A stretch of DNA of 64,000 nt from Lysobacteraceae bacterium (GTDB taxonomy: Bacteria; Pseudomonadota; Gammaproteobacteria; Xanthomonadales; Rhodanobacteraceae), in assembly GCA_004143945.1 (NCBI GenBank), contig SEHB01000003.1, positions 124,001-188,000 on the forward strand. Reading direction: 5' to 3'. Shown in pieces: positions 25,707 through 34,814 of this stretch (position 1 is the stretch's first letter; the number at the start of each line of letters is the position of its first letter). The position numbers and the translations under genes were made by a program. The notes beneath the pieces are model-generated. The model had not been told where the DNA came from. It did not search any database and saw only the letters and a list, made by a program, of their open reading frames with translations.

Positions 25707-26627
25707 TCAGCCTGCGCCATCGCCGACGACGATCCGCATCGAGGCGGATTTCGCCTTGCCCGCATCGATCGAAAGCCGCGCATCGGCGACGCCCCCGGCC
25801 ACCAGTGCGTTGCGGACCATCGCCGCGCGGCGATCGGCGAGGCCGGCGTCGGAGGAGCGCGACACGATGCGGACGCGACTCGCGGCCGGAGCCGACTTGA
25901 CGTCGTTGACGATGCGCGCAAATCGCGCGGAAGCACCGCCCGCGAACGTCGCCTCGCCCTGCACGAACAGCGACTCGGGCACTCTGATCTCGCGCGGCGC
26001 CTGCTTGGCCGCAGTGCCGCCCGCGAGCGCGGCTTCTAGTTCCGCTTCCTTCTTCTTCAGTGCATTCGCACGCGCCTGCGCATTCGCCATGCGCTTGGCC
26101 TGCGCGACTTCGGCGCGCGCCGACTCGGCCGCGAGCGCAGCCTGCTCGCCTTCCGCGCGCGCCGCGTCGGCTTCGAGGCGCAGTCGCTCTGCCTCTTCCG
26201 CGCGGATCTGCGCCTGCAGTCGCTGGCGTTCGAGTTCCGCACGCGCCTGCGCGGCGTCGCGGCGCGCGAGTTCGAGTTGCAGGCGATCGCCGTCGCGCTG
26301 GAGTTCGTCGCGCTCCGCTTCGAGCACCGCGGCTTCGGCCGTCGCGCGCGCGGTCTCGATGCGCCGTTCCGCGACGTAGGCCCAGTGCTCGCGGTCGCGG
26401 CGCCGCGCCTCCGCGAGCTGCTGCAGCGCGACGCGCGCACGCGCGATCTCCGCCGGGACCCGCGTGCCGAGAGCGGGGTCCGCGGCGAGGCGGTCGAGGC
26501 GCATGGCGAGTTGCTCGTACTCGGCCGGCGGTGGCGCATCCAGTTCGCGGCGGACCTGGGCGCGCGCGTCGGTGACGCCCGCCGCGAGCACGAGCGTGAG
26601 CAGCGAAGACGCGAAGCGGACGTTCAT
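25707..26627 (-). CDS. OmpA-like protein with long coiled coil
   Basis: A 306-aa exported protein. MNVRFASSLLTLVLAAGVTDARAQ is a signal peptide, residues about 75-215 are a charged Ala/Glu/Arg-rich coiled coil, and the last 90 residues (IRVPESLFVQGEATFAGGAS, then ARIVNDVKSAPA and SDAGLADRRAAMVRNALVAGGV) resemble an OmpA/MotB peptidoglycan-binding domain, though the usual NxxLSxxRA motif is degenerate (GLADRRAAMV). It probably spans the periplasm. The start overlaps the DUF4398 lipoprotein stop (ATGA) and has GAGGAG upstream, so the two are a coupled pair. Confidence 0.83.
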   Translation of the reverse strand: MNVRFASSLLTLVLAAGVTDARAQVRRELDAPPPAEYEQLAMRLDRLAADPALGTRVPAEIARARVALQQLAEARRRDREHWAYVAERRIETARATAEAAVLEAERDELQRDGDRLQLELARRDAAQARAELERQRLQAQIRAEEAERLRLEADAARAEGEQAALAAESARAEVAQAKRMANAQARANALKKKEAELEAALAGGTAAKQAPREIRVPESLFVQGEATFAGGASARFARIVNDVKSAPAASRVRIVSRSSDAGLADRRAAMVRNALVAGGVADARLSIDAGKAKSASMRIVVGDGAG

Positions 26628-27016
26628 GGCTGCTCCTCGAAGGCGGCGGGCGCGGCGAGGTCGCGCGTGAGCGTGGCGTTCTGATCGCGCAGTCGATCGA
26701 CCTCCGCGCGCGCGGCGGCCCGACGCGCGCGCGCGACCGCGAGTTCGCTGTCCGAGAGCGACTGGCGCGCGAACTGCGCCGCTTCGTCGTAGTCGCCTCG
26801 CGCCTGCGCGGCTTGCGCCTGGTCGAAGCCGCTCGCGGCGGCCCGATAATCAGCCGCGGCGCGTTCCGCCGCACCCGCATCGCGCGCGGCACCGAGCGCA
26901 CGCGAGGCCGCATCGAGCTGGTCGGTCGGAGGCCGGGTCGGCGCGCAGGCCACGAGCATCGCCATGATGGCCGGAAGCACGACCAGTGCATGGATTTTTC
27001 GGCGGTCGGGTGTCAT
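26624..27016 (-). CDS. DUF4398-type lipoprotein
   Basis: A 130-aa lipoprotein. The N-terminus has a hydrophobic stretch (LVVLPAIMAMLVACAP) with lipobox LVAC, cysteine near residue 24. The mature part is an Ala-rich helical hairpin (AAADYRAAASGFDQAQAAQA and GDYDEAAQFARQSLSDSELA) as in DUF4398 proteins, which are typically found beside OmpA-like proteins, as here. It is divergent from pilU across 108 bp. Function unknown; an envelope scaffold is a reasonable guess. Confidence 0.82.
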   Translation of the reverse strand: MTPDRRKIHALVVLPAIMAMLVACAPTRPPTDQLDAASRALGAARDAGAAERAAADYRAAASGFDQAQAAQARGDYDEAAQFARQSLSDSELAVARARRAAARAEVDRLRDQNATLTRDLAAPAAFEEQP

Positions 27017-27124
27017 ATATTTCCACGTTCAGGGACGGGTGCCGGCTGGTATTGTGTGAAGGCCGGAGCCTCGATTGCAATCGGCCGCCCGCGGACGCCC
27101 CCAGATACCCCAGCGAGATCGCAG

Positions 27125-28228
27125 ATGGACATCGGATATTTCCTGAAGCTCATGACGGAGAAGGGTGCGTCGGACATGTTCCTGACCACCGGCGCCCCGG
27201 TGAACATCAAGGTCGAGGGCAAGCTGTATCCGCTCGGCAACACCGGCATGCCGAACGGCATGGTCAAGAAGATCGCGTATTCGCTCATGGACGAGGGGCA
27301 AGTGCCGCAGTTCGAGAAGAACCTCGAGCTCAACATGGCGATCGCGGTCAAGGACGCGGGACGGTTCCGCGTCAACGTGTTCAAGCAGCGCGGCGAAGTC
27401 GGCATGGTGATCCGCGCGATCAAGAGCGAGATCCCGACGATCGAGCAGCTGCGCCTGCCGCAGCTGTTCAAGAGCATCATCATGGAACCGCGCGGCTTGA
27501 TCCTGCTGGTCGGTGCCACCGGTTCGGGCAAGTCGACCACGCTCGCGTCGATGATCGACCACCGCAATTCCAACACCTCGGGCCACATCCTCACGATCGA
27601 GGACCCGATCGAATACCTCTACCGCCACAAGAAATCGGTGGTGAACCAGCGCGAGGTCGGGCTCGACACGCACAGCTTCCACGAGGCGCTCAAGAACGCG
27701 ATGCGCGAAGCGCCCGACGTGATCCTGATCGGCGAGATCCGCGATGCGACCACGATGGAGGCCGCGATCACGTTCTCCGAAACGGGCCACCTCTGCCTCG
27801 CGACGCTGCACTCCAACAACGCCGACCAGACGATCGAGCGCATCCTCAACTTCTTCCCCGAGGCCGCGCACAAGAACATCCTCATGAACGTCGCGCTGAA
27901 CCTGCGCGCGGTCATCAGCCAGCGCCTCGTGATGGGCAAGGACGGCCACCGCCTGCCCGCGGTCGAGGTGCTGCTGAACACGCCGCACATCCGCGACCTG
28001 CTGCGCCGCGGCCAGGTCCACGAGGTCAAGGAAGCGATGGATCGCAGCCTGCAGGAAGGCATGCAGACCTTCGACCAGGCGCTGTACGCGCTGTACAAGG
28101 AAGGCAAGATCGAGCTGGAGGAAGCGCTCAACCACGCCGACTCGCGCGATGGCCTCGCACTGAAGATCCGACTCGCCGAAGGCGCGGACGTGCCGATGGC
28201 GGACGGGTTCGACGTCAACAGCTTCTGA
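27125..28228 (+). CDS. pilU: Type IV pilus retraction ATPase PilU
   Basis: Hexameric cytoplasmic ATPase supporting pilus retraction with PilT, 367 aa. It starts MDIGYFLKLMTEKGASDMFL, which matches PilU better than PilT. Walker A is GATGSGKST at residues 130-138, the Asp box is ILTIEDPIEYLY, Walker B lies in DVILIGEIRDATTMEAA, and the His box is GHLCLATLHSNNADQTIERI. No pilT gene is next to it, although pilT and pilU are usually adjacent; it may lie outside this window. The leader upstream is shared with the divergent DUF4398 gene. Confidence 0.93.
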   Translation: MDIGYFLKLMTEKGASDMFLTTGAPVNIKVEGKLYPLGNTGMPNGMVKKIAYSLMDEGQVPQFEKNLELNMAIAVKDAGRFRVNVFKQRGEVGMVIRAIKSEIPTIEQLRLPQLFKSIIMEPRGLILLVGATGSGKSTTLASMIDHRNSNTSGHILTIEDPIEYLYRHKKSVVNQREVGLDTHSFHEALKNAMREAPDVILIGEIRDATTMEAAITFSETGHLCLATLHSNNADQTIERILNFFPEAAHKNILMNVALNLRAVISQRLVMGKDGHRLPAVEVLLNTPHIRDLLRRGQVHEVKEAMDRSLQEGMQTFDQALYALYKEGKIELEEALNHADSRDGLALKIRLAEGADVPMADGFDVNSF

Positions 28229-28271
28229 TCGGATGCGGGCAACTCGATCGGCACGGCATCCCGCCCGACGG

Positions 28272-28287
28272 CGCGCCCGCGGGCGCG
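28272..28287. terminator. 16-bp palindrome after pilU
   Basis: CGCGCCCGCGGGCGCG is a perfect palindrome 44 bp after the pilU stop, followed by GAAACC without a U tract. It may form a hairpin that ends the pilU transcript, but the absence of Us makes an intrinsic terminator doubtful. A TAGACT box at 28305-28310 may start the next transcript. Confidence 0.35.
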
Positions 28288-28342
28288 GAAACCGCATGAT
28301 CGCGTAGACTCGTGATCGATCCCGCGCGTCCGCACGGCCCGC

Positions 28343-29935
28343 ATGCCGCCACCCGCTCCGCCACCCGTTTCCCGCCTGCAGGGCCTTGATCGCGCGCAGG
28401 CGATGCAGGTCGTCGCCGCCGCGCAGGCGCTCGAGGCCGGTCGCGTCGAGCAGGCCGAGCAGGCGCTCGCGCCGCTGTTCGCGCGTTCCGGATCGCATCC
28501 CGAGGTGCTGCGCCTGCGCGCAGGCATGCGCAGCCTGCGCGGCGACCATGCGGATGCGATCCTGGCCGCCTCGCGCGGCGTGGCACAACGGCCCGACGAT
28601 CCGTTGCAGCACAACACGCTCGGCACCGTGCTGGCCGAAGCCGGGCAGTACGACGAGGCGATCGCGGCGTTGCGTCGATGCTGCGATCTGCAGCCGGGCT
28701 ACGCGGTCGCGCACTACAACCTCGGCGTATTGCTGACGCGCTGCGTGCGCCATGACGAAGCGGTCGTCGCGCTGCGCGAAGCGGTCGCACTGGCGCCCGC
28801 GCACGCCGACGCGCGCGCGCTGCTCGCGGACATGCTGCGCGTTTCGGGCCACGCGGACGAAGCGGCCGCCGAGTACCGGCGCATCCTCGCCGAGCGGCCC
28901 TGGACCGGCATGGCCTGGTGGGGCCTGGCCGATCTCAAGACGATGAAGTTCGAGGCCGGCGACGTCGCACGCATGGAATCCGCCCTGCGCGATGCGCGTG
29001 GAAGCGACGACGATCGCGTCGCAATCGGCTTCGCGCTCGCGAAGGCGCTCGACGACGAGGGTCGGCTGGCCGAATCGATGGCCGCGCTCGCGGCGTCGAA
29101 CACGATTGCACGTCGGCGCCGTCGCTGGGATGGAGCGACGTTCGCCGCGCAGATGACCGCGGTGCGCGCCGCGTTCGAACAGGCACCTGCGACCGGGTCG
29201 GGCGACTTCGGCAAGGCGGCCATCTTCGTCACGAGCCTTCCGCGATCGGGTTCGACCCTGATCGAGCAGATCCTCGCATCGCACAGCGCGGTCGAAGGCG
29301 CGGGCGAACTGCCGGACCTGCCGCTCGTGATCGCCGAGGAGTCGCGCCGTCGCGCGCAGGCGTTCCCGGCCTGGGTCCCCGCGATGCAAGCCGCCGACTG
29401 GAAGCGACTCGGGGAGCGCTACCTCGAACGCACGGCGCACTGGACCGCGCGTCGACCGCGATTCACCGACAAGCTGCCGAACAACTGGTACTACTTCGGC
29501 GCGATCCGCGCGATGCTGCCGGGTGCGCGGATCATCGCGGTGCGCCGGGATCCGCTCGAAACGTGTTTTTCATGCTATCGGCAGCTGCTGCACAACAACG
29601 AGTATTCACGCACGTTCGATGACCTGGCCGGTTTCTGGCGCGAGTTCGACCGATCGGTCGTCGCCGCGCTCCCGCTGCAACCGGGGCAGCTGTTCGAGAG
29701 CGTGCACGAGCAGCTCGTGGCGGCGCCCGAGGCGCGCATCCGCGCGCTGCTCGAGCACTGCGGGCTGCCGTTCGAGCCTGGCTGCCTCGAGTTCCACCGA
29801 ACCGAACGCGACGTGCGCTCGCCGAGTGCGATGCAGGTGCGCCAGCCGCTCAGGCGTGACACCGCGCGCGCGGCGCGGTACGGAGACCTGCTCGATCCGT
29901 TGCGCGCGGCGCTTGCGCGTGCGACCTCTGCCTGA
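28343..29935 (+). CDS. TPR-containing sulfotransferase family protein (1)
   Basis: A 530-aa protein. Residues about 20-215 are TPR-like repeats (QHNTLGTVLAEAGQYDEAIA, AVAHYNLGVLLTRCVRHDEA). From about 290 a sulfotransferase fold begins with IFVTSLPRSGSTLIEQILASH, whose PRSGST forms the PAPS 5'-phosphosulfate loop; RIIAVRRDPLETCFSCYRQLL supplies the 3'-phosphate contacts (R and S). Family members are thought to sulfate proteins or peptides, but substrates are mostly unknown. No signal peptide, so cytoplasmic. It is convergent with the second TPR-sulfotransferase, nine bases between stops; similarity between the two is limited to fold and motifs. Confidence 0.87.
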   Translation: MPPPAPPPVSRLQGLDRAQAMQVVAAAQALEAGRVEQAEQALAPLFARSGSHPEVLRLRAGMRSLRGDHADAILAASRGVAQRPDDPLQHNTLGTVLAEAGQYDEAIAALRRCCDLQPGYAVAHYNLGVLLTRCVRHDEAVVALREAVALAPAHADARALLADMLRVSGHADEAAAEYRRILAERPWTGMAWWGLADLKTMKFEAGDVARMESALRDARGSDDDRVAIGFALAKALDDEGRLAESMAALAASNTIARRRRRWDGATFAAQMTAVRAAFEQAPATGSGDFGKAAIFVTSLPRSGSTLIEQILASHSAVEGAGELPDLPLVIAEESRRRAQAFPAWVPAMQAADWKRLGERYLERTAHWTARRPRFTDKLPNNWYYFGAIRAMLPGARIIAVRRDPLETCFSCYRQLLHNNEYSRTFDDLAGFWREFDRSVVAALPLQPGQLFESVHEQLVAAPEARIRALLEHCGLPFEPGCLEFHRTERDVRSPSAMQVRQPLRRDTARAARYGDLLDPLRAALARATSA

Positions 29936-29944
29936 GCGCATTCG

Positions 29945-31798
29945 TCACGCAGATGCGCGGATCGCCGCCTCGGGCGCGGGAGCGGTCGGATATTCCCAGT
30001 GCCGGAGCATCGGCTCGAGGATCGGCAGGACGGGATCGAGGTACGCGCGATAGCGATGCCAGCGATTCATGCCCTTGGCATTGATCGGCTGGATCACCTG
30101 GGTGTAGCTCGGCGTCGCGATGAAGCCCTTGTCGCGCGCGTGCTGGTCGAAGCGCAACAGCGGCGAGGCGTCCTCGAGGCCTAGGAATGCACCGATCCGC
30201 TGCGCCTGCGCGGTCGGGTCGGCGATCAGTTCCTCGTTGCGGACATTGAGCACTGCCGGCTGCAGCACCTCGACGTGATGCAGCCAGTTGCGCATCGAAG
30301 CGACGTAGGCCGTCGCGAGCCGCTCGAGCGTGGTGCACGCCGCCGCGAGCATGTTGGAGCGGAAGTTCTGCATGTAGCAGCTCAGGATCACGTCGCAGGG
30401 ATGGCGCAGCGCGAGGATGTAGCGCGCATTCGGGAACAGGCGGTGGATGAACGGCAGCCACAGCATGTTGAGCGGATTCTTGTCGACGATCTGCGCATCC
30501 CACTGACGCGGCACGGTGCGGCACACCATCGTGAGGTAACGGCGTCGCAGCTCGTCGCAGTCGCGCTGGCCGAGGCGATGGATGTCGTACGGAACCATGA
30601 TCCCCTGGTCCGCGAGCTGGTCGCACAGCTTGTTGAGGAACGGGTTTTCGTCCATGGACTGCAGGTGCGGATGCGCATCGAGCATCTGCTCGAGCAGGGT
30701 CGTGCCCGATCGCGGGAAGCCCACGATGAAGACTGGCGACTGGCCCTGTTCCGGCGCGATCAAGGTGGGCCAGCGCTCGTAATCGGCCCGCTCGATGCAT
30801 CGATCTGCGGCCGGCAGCACGCTCGCGCCAGGTTGGAAGCGAGCGGGCACGGCCTGTTTCAATTCGACCTGCTGCAACGCGTGCGCCGATTCCAGCGCCT
30901 GCATCGTCTGTTCGACATTGCCGAGCCGCGCGTGGATGTCGGCGAGGCTGAAGTAATGCGCAAAATCACCTTCGCCGCGCGGACCCGCGCCCTCCAGCAA
31001 CACTCGCGCATCGTCGAGATCGCCGGCACGTTGGGCGATCTTGGCCAGCACATGCGTGAGTTCGGCGGCCTGCGCGGGACCGATGCCGGCCCGCAACGGC
31101 TGGATGCGCGCCATCGTCGCCTGCGCTTGCGGCAGCTTGTTGAGGCGCTCGTAGGCGGAAGCGAGGTGGACCAGCGCCGAGACATTCGCGGGCGCGCGCT
31201 GGACGAGTTGTTCCAGTACCGCAATCGCGTCGAAACCGTCGCCGCTGGACAGCAGCAGGTCGCCGAGTTCGAGCTGCAGGTCGTCTTCCAGCGGCAGCCA
31301 GTTGCGCCAGGGCGCCAACAGTTCCTGGGCCTCGTCGTATTCGCGGCACGCGTCCGCGGCGCGAGCAGCGCGGATTCGAGCCTCGGGTGAACCTGGATTG
31401 AGCGCGAGCGCCCGCGACAAGGTCGCCCGCGCCGCCTGGTAGTCGCGCCGGTGCAGCTGCAACAAGCCGTAGTTGGTCAGCTCGTGCGCGTCGTCGGGCG
31501 CCAGCTGCAAGGCACGTTGGTGCGCAGCGGCTGCCTCGTCGAACGATCCCGCCTCGCGCAAGGCGGTCGCGTAGTTGCCCCAGTAGGTCGCGTTCTGCGG
31601 GAACCGCTGCGTCAACTGCGCATGGGCTGCGACCGCGTCGGCGATCTTGTCCTGCATTTGCAGGCTGATCGCGAGCATCAGGAGCAGGTCTTCGCGGTGC
31701 GGGTGCGTCGACAGGTGCAGCCGGGCCTGACGTTCGGCCTCGGCCCAGTCACGAACGCGGATGGCAGCGGACACAGCGGGGAATTCGATTGCAGTCAT
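29945..31798 (-). CDS. TPR-containing sulfotransferase family protein (2)
   Basis: A 617-aa protein with N-terminal TPR repeats (about residues 1-300; NATYWGNYATALREAGSFDE, LTNYGLLQLHRRDYQAARAT) and a C-terminal sulfotransferase domain starting VFIVGFPRSGTTLLEQMLDAH near residue 352. The second PAPS motif is YILALRHPCDVILSCYMQNF. Cytoplasmic. Its ATG lies 13 bases beyond the U tract of an intrinsic terminator belonging to the TonB receptor gene upstream, so transcription probably comes by read-through or from inside that terminator region. A TonB receptor followed by a TPR-sulfotransferase is a neighbourhood I recall from related genomes. Confidence 0.88.
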   Translation of the reverse strand: MTAIEFPAVSAAIRVRDWAEAERQARLHLSTHPHREDLLLMLAISLQMQDKIADAVAAHAQLTQRFPQNATYWGNYATALREAGSFDEAAAAHQRALQLAPDDAHELTNYGLLQLHRRDYQAARATLSRALALNPGSPEARIRAARAADACREYDEAQELLAPWRNWLPLEDDLQLELGDLLLSSGDGFDAIAVLEQLVQRAPANVSALVHLASAYERLNKLPQAQATMARIQPLRAGIGPAQAAELTHVLAKIAQRAGDLDDARVLLEGAGPRGEGDFAHYFSLADIHARLGNVEQTMQALESAHALQQVELKQAVPARFQPGASVLPAADRCIERADYERWPTLIAPEQGQSPVFIVGFPRSGTTLLEQMLDAHPHLQSMDENPFLNKLCDQLADQGIMVPYDIHRLGQRDCDELRRRYLTMVCRTVPRQWDAQIVDKNPLNMLWLPFIHRLFPNARYILALRHPCDVILSCYMQNFRSNMLAAACTTLERLATAYVASMRNWLHHVEVLQPAVLNVRNEELIADPTAQAQRIGAFLGLEDASPLLRFDQHARDKGFIATPSYTQVIQPINAKGMNRWHRYRAYLDPVLPILEPMLRHWEYPTAPAPEAAIRASA

Positions 31799-31810
31799 GG
31801 TCTTCGGGCA

Positions 31811-31845
31811 ATAAAAAAGGCCGCGCGGATTGCCCGCGCGGCCTT
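31811..31845 (-). terminator. Intrinsic terminator of the TonB receptor gene
   Basis: On the minus strand a 12-bp stem (AAGGCCGCGCGG, loop of five, exact complement at 31834-31845) is followed by TTTTTTAT. It begins 24 bases after the TonB receptor stop and ends 13 bases before the next start codon. Stem, loop and U tract are all close to ideal. Confidence 0.92.
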
Positions 31846-31868
31846 CAAGTTTACAGCCTAAGCCGATC

Positions 31869-34814
31869 TTAGAACTTGACCGTGACGCGACCGAAGTAGT
31901 AGCGGCCCATCAGGTCGAAGTTGGACGGATCGGTGTTGGCGTTCAGCGTGTTGTTCGCGTACAGGAACGGCGGCTGCTTGTCGCCCACGTTGTTCACGCC
32001 GAGGTCCACGCGCGTGTTGATCGGCTCGATGTTGTAGCCGAACTGGATGTCGTGGTACGTCGTCGAACCGTAGTCGGTGTACAGGCCGTCCAGCGACGCG
32101 TTGCCGGTACCGTACGGATGCGTGTCCTGCGACGGCGACGGCGAACCCATGCGGAAGCCACCGATGTAGCGCATGTTCCACGTTGCGTCGAACGCGCCCA
32201 TCTGCCAGCCGATGCTGGACTGTGCGCGCCAACGCGGGAACAGGCACACGCCACCACCGGCGCCCGGGCAGGCAGCCGCCTGTGCGGAGCCGAAGCCCAT
32301 GAAGTGGCCGGAGTAGTGGTACACGGTGTTGGCATCACCCAGGCCAGGCGCCGTCTGCAGGTCGTACTTGCTCAGGTACGTCGCATTGAGCGCGACGTTG
32401 AAGCGACCGAACGAGAACTCCGGCAGGCGATAGTTCAGCGCGAAGTCCACACCCTCGACGTCGACGCGACCGAGGTTGCCGGTCGGCTCGAGCAGGGTCT
32501 GGATCTGGCCCGCGCCGTTGCCCGACTGGAAGCGGCGGATCAGCGAGCAGTACTCCGTCTGACCGGCGAAGCACAGGTCGATCACGCTCTGCGCGCCGAT
32601 GTTCGTGATGTTGTTGTTGAGGTACAGACGCCACATGTCGGCGCTGACCGACAGGCCTTCCAGCCAGTTCGGGTCATACACCACGCCGAAGTCGAACGAC
32701 TTGCCGGACTCCGGACCGATCGGGAAGCCCGCGAAGGCCGAACCCGACGCGATCGCGTTGAGCTGCGAACCGCTCTGCACCGCCTCGTTCTGGAACGGAC
32801 CGGTCGACGGGACGCCCACGCAGCCCGGGTGGCCTGCGTTCGGGTTGGTGCCGGTGCCCGAGTAGTCGCACGGGTCGCGCGAGATACGCGGGGCATCGCT
32901 GCCCGCGCCGGAGAAGATGTTGCCGATGGTCGGCGCGCGGAACACTTCCGCCACCGTGCCACGCAGCAGCAGGTCTTCGATCGGGCGCCACTCGAGCGCG
33001 ATCTTGGTGTTGTTGGTGCTGCCGAACGAGCTGAACTTCGAGTAGCGGTCACCCAGCGTCAGGTTCAACGCGTGAAGGAACGGGATGTCCTTGACGATCG
33101 GGATGAACAACTCGGCGTAGGCTTCCTTGACGTCGTAGCCGCCCTGCAGCGCCGAGGCGCACTGGCTGCCGAGCGCGCAGTTGCCGTTGAAGTCGATCAG
33201 CAGGCTGGTGTCGACGTTCGAGTTGATGTACTCGTCGCGCTTGCTGACGCCGAGCGCGAGCTGCACGGTGCCGCCCGGCAGTTCGAACAGGCCGCCGTTG
33301 AGGTCGAAGCGCTTGACCTTCTGGATCTGGAAGAACTGGCTGACGCCGATCTGCTGCGATGCGAGCAGCGCGGCAACCGTGTTCGGATCCTGCAGGTTGA
33401 ACGGATTGAACGGCGTGCAGTTCGCGATCGGATCGTCCGGCGTGCCGCAGACGACTTCGCCGGTCACCTCATCGAGGAACGACGGACCCGTGCCCTGGTT
33501 CAGCGCGCCGAGGCCCGGCAGGCCGAGGGTCTTCGTGCTCTGGTGCACGTGGCCGTAGTCGTAACCGAGTTCCCAGTTCCACTGGTAGTCGTTCCACACG
33601 TCGAACGAGCCACGGAAGCCGGTCGACACCTGGTTGTTCGCGGTGCCATTGGCGGCCGCGCGATTGCCGAGCGATTCGAGACGCGCGCGGAAGTCGTCAC
33701 CCACCGACGGCGAGAACTCGACGCCGAACGGGTTGTAGTAGCTGTCGGCCGAGACGACCGCACCGTACACCGCGCCGTACACGGCGGGCGCGAGCTGGAA
33801 CGACGCCGAGGTCTTGTTGCTCAGCACCGACAGGTAAGCTTCGACGTTGTCGGTCAGCTTGTAGTTGCCATTGAGGAACAGGCCGGTACGCTCCTGCGGC
33901 GTCATGATCAGGTTGACGGTCGCATAGTTGTACAGGTCGTTCGCGTTGACGTAGCAGTGGTAGTCGGTTTCGACGTTCAGACCGCTCGCTTCCGGGTTGC
34001 GCGCGATGAACGTGCAATCGTAGGTGTCGCGGAACTCTTCCGGCACGCGGATGCGGCCGTACGGCGAAGCCGGCGAACCACCGACGAAGGTGCCGATCGG
34101 GCTCGAGGTCGAGCCGAGGCGGGACACCGCGTTGGCCGAGAAGTCGCGGTGGCCCGAGAGCACGCCGTCGATCTTCTTGTAGTTGATGCCGCCCATGATG
34201 CTGCCACGGTCGGTGCTGTGGCCGAACGTGAAGCTGTAGCCCTGGCTCTCGCCATCGTCCTTGTCGGAGATGCCGTAGTCGAGCGCGAACTCCGCGCCCT
34301 GGTAGTCGCTGCGCAGGATGAAGTTCACGACGCCCGCGATCGCGTCCGAGCCGTACACGGCCGACGCGCCCGAGGTCAGGACTTCGATGCGCTCGACCAT
34401 GTTGGCCGGGATCGCGTTCGGGTCGCCGCTGAGGAAGCGGTGGCCGTTGATCAGCACGAGCGTACGCGGCGAACCGAGGCCACGCAGGCCGATGCTCGAG
34501 AAGCCGCTGCCGCCGGAGTTGTTGACCTGCGGGTTGGTGTTCGGACCGGTGACTGCGGGCAGGGACTGCACGAGGTCGCCGAGGGTCAGCTTGCCGGTCT
34601 TCTCGATCGCGGCGCGATCGATGGTGACGACGGGGTTGGACGTTTCGATATCGACGCGACGGATGTTCGAACCCGTCACCGTGATCGTTTCCAGCTGCTG
34701 GCTGGATTCATCCTGCGCAAGCACAGGCGCGGCCGACAAACCGACCACCGCCGTCGTGCCTGCGTACAACGCATAGCGCACGGCTTTGAAAAGCTCGTTG
34801 CTCATAAGATTCAT
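31869..34814 (-). CDS. TonB-dependent outer-membrane receptor
   Basis: A 981-aa outer-membrane transporter energised by TonB-ExbBD. The signal peptide ends near APVLA (residue 33), followed by a TonB-box-like ETITVTGSNIRR. The plug domain shows NPVVTIDRAAIEKTGKLTLG, SSIGLRGLGSPRTLVLINGHR and the typical IPANMVERIEVLTSGASAVYGSDAIAGVVNFI. The rest is a 22-strand barrel ending MGRYYFGRVTVKF with terminal Phe. This is the large Xanthomonadales type whose ligands are peptides or glycans rather than siderophores, as far as known. The ATG at 34814 has GGAGAG upstream; a second ATG is three codons on. Confidence 0.93.
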   Translation of the reverse strand: MNLMSNELFKAVRYALYAGTTAVVGLSAAPVLAQDESSQQLETITVTGSNIRRVDIETSNPVVTIDRAAIEKTGKLTLGDLVQSLPAVTGPNTNPQVNNSGGSGFSSIGLRGLGSPRTLVLINGHRFLSGDPNAIPANMVERIEVLTSGASAVYGSDAIAGVVNFILRSDYQGAEFALDYGISDKDDGESQGYSFTFGHSTDRGSIMGGINYKKIDGVLSGHRDFSANAVSRLGSTSSPIGTFVGGSPASPYGRIRVPEEFRDTYDCTFIARNPEASGLNVETDYHCYVNANDLYNYATVNLIMTPQERTGLFLNGNYKLTDNVEAYLSVLSNKTSASFQLAPAVYGAVYGAVVSADSYYNPFGVEFSPSVGDDFRARLESLGNRAAANGTANNQVSTGFRGSFDVWNDYQWNWELGYDYGHVHQSTKTLGLPGLGALNQGTGPSFLDEVTGEVVCGTPDDPIANCTPFNPFNLQDPNTVAALLASQQIGVSQFFQIQKVKRFDLNGGLFELPGGTVQLALGVSKRDEYINSNVDTSLLIDFNGNCALGSQCASALQGGYDVKEAYAELFIPIVKDIPFLHALNLTLGDRYSKFSSFGSTNNTKIALEWRPIEDLLLRGTVAEVFRAPTIGNIFSGAGSDAPRISRDPCDYSGTGTNPNAGHPGCVGVPSTGPFQNEAVQSGSQLNAIASGSAFAGFPIGPESGKSFDFGVVYDPNWLEGLSVSADMWRLYLNNNITNIGAQSVIDLCFAGQTEYCSLIRRFQSGNGAGQIQTLLEPTGNLGRVDVEGVDFALNYRLPEFSFGRFNVALNATYLSKYDLQTAPGLGDANTVYHYSGHFMGFGSAQAAACPGAGGGVCLFPRWRAQSSIGWQMGAFDATWNMRYIGGFRMGSPSPSQDTHPYGTGNASLDGLYTDYGSTTYHDIQFGYNIEPINTRVDLGVNNVGDKQPPFLYANNTLNANTDPSNFDLMGRYYFGRVTVKF

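Noticed and set aside
27029-29440. 803-aa leftward frame opposite pilU and the first TPR-sulfotransferase
   Set aside because: Composition is typical of an antisense shadow in GC-rich DNA, and it would cover two clear genes on the other strand.
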